From positions 4,964,453 to 5,028,452 of the forward strand of contig NZ_CP131935.1 in assembly GCF_030704305.1 (NCBI RefSeq): a DNA stretch of 64,000 nucleotides. Direction: 5' to 3'. Positions 61,856-64,000 of the stretch are shown here, piece by piece. A program made the translations under genes and the position numbers. The notes beneath the pieces were generated by a model. It ran no database searches. It was not told the DNA's origin and saw only the letters and a program-made list of their open reading frames with translations. Each line of letters starts with the position of its first letter. Position 1 is the first letter of the stretch. Source of the DNA: Massilia sp. R2A-15 (GTDB taxonomy: Bacteria; Pseudomonadota; Gammaproteobacteria; Burkholderiales; Burkholderiaceae_D).

Positions 61856-64000
61856 ATGAACAGCGTCGAGTCCGTCGCTGCCCCGGTTGCCGAGCTGCAC
61901 GATGAACCGGCGGTGCTGCTGGTCAACGACGACCCCGGCGCACTGTTCGCCCTGCGCGCCGTCCTCTCCGACCTCGACGCCACCATCGTCACCGCCACCT
62001 CCGGCGAACAAGCGCTGCTGCGCCTGCTCAAACAGGAATTCAGCCTGATCATCATGGACGTCAAGATGGCCGGCCTCGACGGCTTCGAGACCGCCCGCCT
62101 GGTGCGCTCGCGCCCCCGTTCGCGCGACACCCCGATCATTTTCCTCACCTCGCACCGCGCCACCGACATCGACCGTTCCAAGGGCTTCGAGCTGGGCGCC
62201 GCCGATTACCTGTTCATGCCGGTGGCCCCCGAAGTGCTCAAGGCCAAGGTGCAGGTCTTCCTCGACAACGCCCAGACCGGCAGGCTGCACCGCCAGTCCG
62301 ATGTCGCCCGCAACTCCCTGAGCGACGCTCTCGAGCGCGAACTCGGCCATGTCACCAGCCTGAACGATGCGCTGCGCTCGGATGCCTCGGCGCGCCAGCA
62401 CGCCGATTCGCTGGCCCAGGCCGCCGAAACCGAACGCCTGATCGTCGAGCATGCCGGCGAGTACGTCGCGCTGCTCGACAGCGTCGGCACCTGGCTGTAC
62501 GCGAGCCCCAGCTACCAGGCGCTGTTCGGCGCCGCGATCCAGCTCGGCACCAGCTTTCTCGACCTGGTCCATCCCGACGACCGCGACCGCGTCCAGAGCG
62601 CCATCTCCGGCGCCGGCAAGAACGAAGCGACCGCGCGCCTGCAGTTCCGCCTGCTCGGCCCGACCGAGCGCTATTTCGACGCCGACACCAACCCGATCCG
62701 CGACCCGTCCGGCACGGTGCTGCAGGTGGTGATCGTGTCGCGCGACGTGACCGAGCGCAAGGAGATGGAGGCCTACGTCCTGCAGCAATCGTTCCACGAC
62801 GGCCTCACCGGCCTGCCCAACCGCCTGCTGCTGCTCGACCGCCTGAGCCAGGCCACCGCCCACCGCGAACGCCTGCATGCCCAGGTTGGCGTGCTGTTCA
62901 TCGACCTCGACCACTTCAAGGAAATCAACGACACGCTTGGCCACGCCGCCGGCGACCGCGTGCTGCAGGACGTCGCCGAGCGCCTGATCGGCTGCGTGCG
63001 CGACGGCGATACCGTGGCGCGCATGGGCGGCGACGAGTTCGTCGTCATGCTGGTCGGCCTGCACCAGCTCGAAGATGCCGCGCTGGTGGCCGAAAAAGTC
63101 ATCGTCGCCGTCTCGGCCGCCTGCCAGATCGAAGGCAGCGAGCTGCACGTCACCCCCAGCATCGGCATCGCCATCTTCCCCGAGGATGGCGACAATCCCG
63201 ATACACTTTTACGCAACGCCGACATCGCGATGTATCACGCCAAGCGCGACGGCGGCGCGCGCTATTCCTTCTTCGCCCCGCAGATGCAGGAAACGGCGGC
63301 GCGCCGGCTGGCGCTGGGCAGCGCCTTGCAGCGCGCCATCGGCGCCGGTGAATTCGTCATGCACTACCAGCCCAAGATCGACACCCGCAGCGGGGCCATC
63401 TGCGGCTTCGAGGCGCTGATCCGCTGGCCGCAGGCCGACAACGCCCCCTGGATATCTCCCAGCATCTTCATCCCGGTCGCCGAGGAAACCGGGCGCATCG
63501 ACCCGATCGGCGCCTGGGCCATCGGCCAGGTCGCCGCCGAGCTGCAGCGCTGGCACGAGCAGGGCATCGACAACGTGCCGATCGCCGTCAACGTCTCGGC
63601 CCTGCAGTTCCGCCGCGAAAACGTCGCCAGCAGCCTGGCGCTGGCGGTGCAGGCGGCCGGCATCCTGCCTTCGATGCTCGAGGTCGAGCTGACCGAATCG
63701 GGCCTCATGTCCAATCCCGACCAGGCCATCGCCATCCTGCACCAGATCCACGACCAGGGCATGACGATCGCCATCGACGACTTCGGCACCGGCTACTCCT
63801 CGCTCGCCTACCTCAAGCGCTTCCCGATCGACAAGCTCAAGATCGACGCGTCCTTCGTGCGAGACATCGCCACCGACCCCAACGACGCCGCCATCGTGCT
63901 GGCGGTCATCACGCTGGCGCATGTGCTCAACCTCACCGTGATCGCCGAAGGCGTGGAAACGCCGGCCCAGATGGAGTTCCTGATCTCGCACGGCTGCGAC
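61856..64000 (+). CDS. Receiver-PAS-GGDEF-EAL c-di-GMP enzyme, 3' end outside window
   Basis: At least 715 residues, still open at the window edge. Order: receiver domain (phospho-acceptor Asp68 in LIIMDVKM), coiled coil, PAS (about 195-300), GGDEF (GGDEF at 391-395 with an RDGD inhibitory site at 382-385) and EAL (EALIRW at 519; NVSALQF, ELTESG, IDDFGTGYSSL, AEGVET all present). Both catalytic domains look intact, so it could make and degrade c-di-GMP, switched by phosphorylation. The receiver's usual switch lysine before proline is Met121 (YLFMPVAP). No cognate kinase is seen in the window. Confidence 0.92.
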   Translation, partial: MNSVESVAAPVAELHDEPAVLLVNDDPGALFALRAVLSDLDATIVTATSGEQALLRLLKQEFSLIIMDVKMAGLDGFETARLVRSRPRSRDTPIIFLTSHRATDIDRSKGFELGAADYLFMPVAPEVLKAKVQVFLDNAQTGRLHRQSDVARNSLSDALERELGHVTSLNDALRSDASARQHADSLAQAAETERLIVEHAGEYVALLDSVGTWLYASPSYQALFGAAIQLGTSFLDLVHPDDRDRVQSAISGAGKNEATARLQFRLLGPTERYFDADTNPIRDPSGTVLQVVIVSRDVTERKEMEAYVLQQSFHDGLTGLPNRLLLLDRLSQATAHRERLHAQVGVLFIDLDHFKEINDTLGHAAGDRVLQDVAERLIGCVRDGDTVARMGGDEFVVMLVGLHQLEDAALVAEKVIVAVSAACQIEGSELHVTPSIGIAIFPEDGDNPDTLLRNADIAMYHAKRDGGARYSFFAPQMQETAARRLALGSALQRAIGAGEFVMHYQPKIDTRSGAICGFEALIRWPQADNAPWISPSIFIPVAEETGRIDPIGAWAIGQVAAELQRWHEQGIDNVPIAVNVSALQFRRENVASSLALAVQAAGILPSMLEVELTESGLMSNPDQAIAILHQIHDQGMTIAIDDFGTGYSSLAYLKRFPIDKLKIDASFVRDIATDPNDAAIVLAVITLAHVLNLTVIAEGVETPAQMEFLISHGCD

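Overview
The window is high-GC, gene-dense chromosomal DNA. Its gene order is typical of Burkholderiales: lolB-ispE-tRNA-Gln-prs-rplY-pth-ychF; kdsD-kdsC-lptC-lptA-lptB-rpoN-hpf; ptsN-hprK-rapZ; ubiJ-ubiB; fmdB/DUF502-aspS-nudB-clsB. A PEP-CTERM protein, a chromosomal subclass B3 metallo-beta-lactamase and the protein sequences themselves suggest Oxalobacteraceae (Massilia/Duganella-like). That placement is inference; no rRNA is present to fix it.

Layout. 0-7.7 kb: outer-membrane lipoprotein sorting, isoprenoid and PRPP synthesis, translation factors. 7.9-13.4 kb: accessory block with two lipoproteins of unknown function (the first with caspase-like motifs), the B3 lactamase, a MOSC protein and a diguanylate cyclase. 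13.5-21.0 kb: Kef-type antiporter, then Kdo and LPS-transport genes leading into sigma-54 and the ribosome hibernation factor. 21.1-29.8 kb: a HIBYL-CoA-hydrolase-like gene convergent with rapZ; the ptsN-hprK-rapZ series is split by an Ivy-type lysozyme inhibitor and an IS481-family element; then queF, ilvA and a YqaA-type membrane protein. 29.9-42.8 kb: a very large FAD/Fe-S oxidoreductase, HIT and DUF971 proteins, the PA2778/PA2779 pair, a PEP-CTERM protein with a good sigma-54 promoter, and ubiE, Tim44, ubiJ, ubiB. 42.9-47.1 kb: an ABC-2 exporter with HlyD adaptor and a branched-chain amino acid binding protein. 47.5-53.5 kb: fmdB-DUF502-aspS-nudB-EEP-clsB-hslR. 53.5-54.7 kb: an IS3-family element. 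54.9-61.0 kb: a TetR-controlled fatty-acid beta-oxidation operon. 61.8 kb to the end: a receiver-PAS-GGDEF-EAL protein running off the window.

The most interesting structure is in the intergenic DNA. Two families of palindromic repeats are scattered through it. Family 1 is a 27-bp hairpin (12-bp arms, 3-nt loop) with about a dozen full, degenerate, half or interrupted copies, mostly just after stop codons. Family 2 is a 75-110 bp composite inverted repeat whose ends are about 20-bp palindromes resembling Neisseria dRS3; its six copies all lie between 34.8 and 51.0 kb. Both insertion sequences, from different families (IS481 and IS3), sit inside family 1 repeats, in the same arm, with 5-bp and 4-bp target duplications that can be read directly. 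The family 1 hairpin therefore looks like a shared landing site for unrelated transposases. A family 2 copy also appears to supply the ribosome binding site of nudB.
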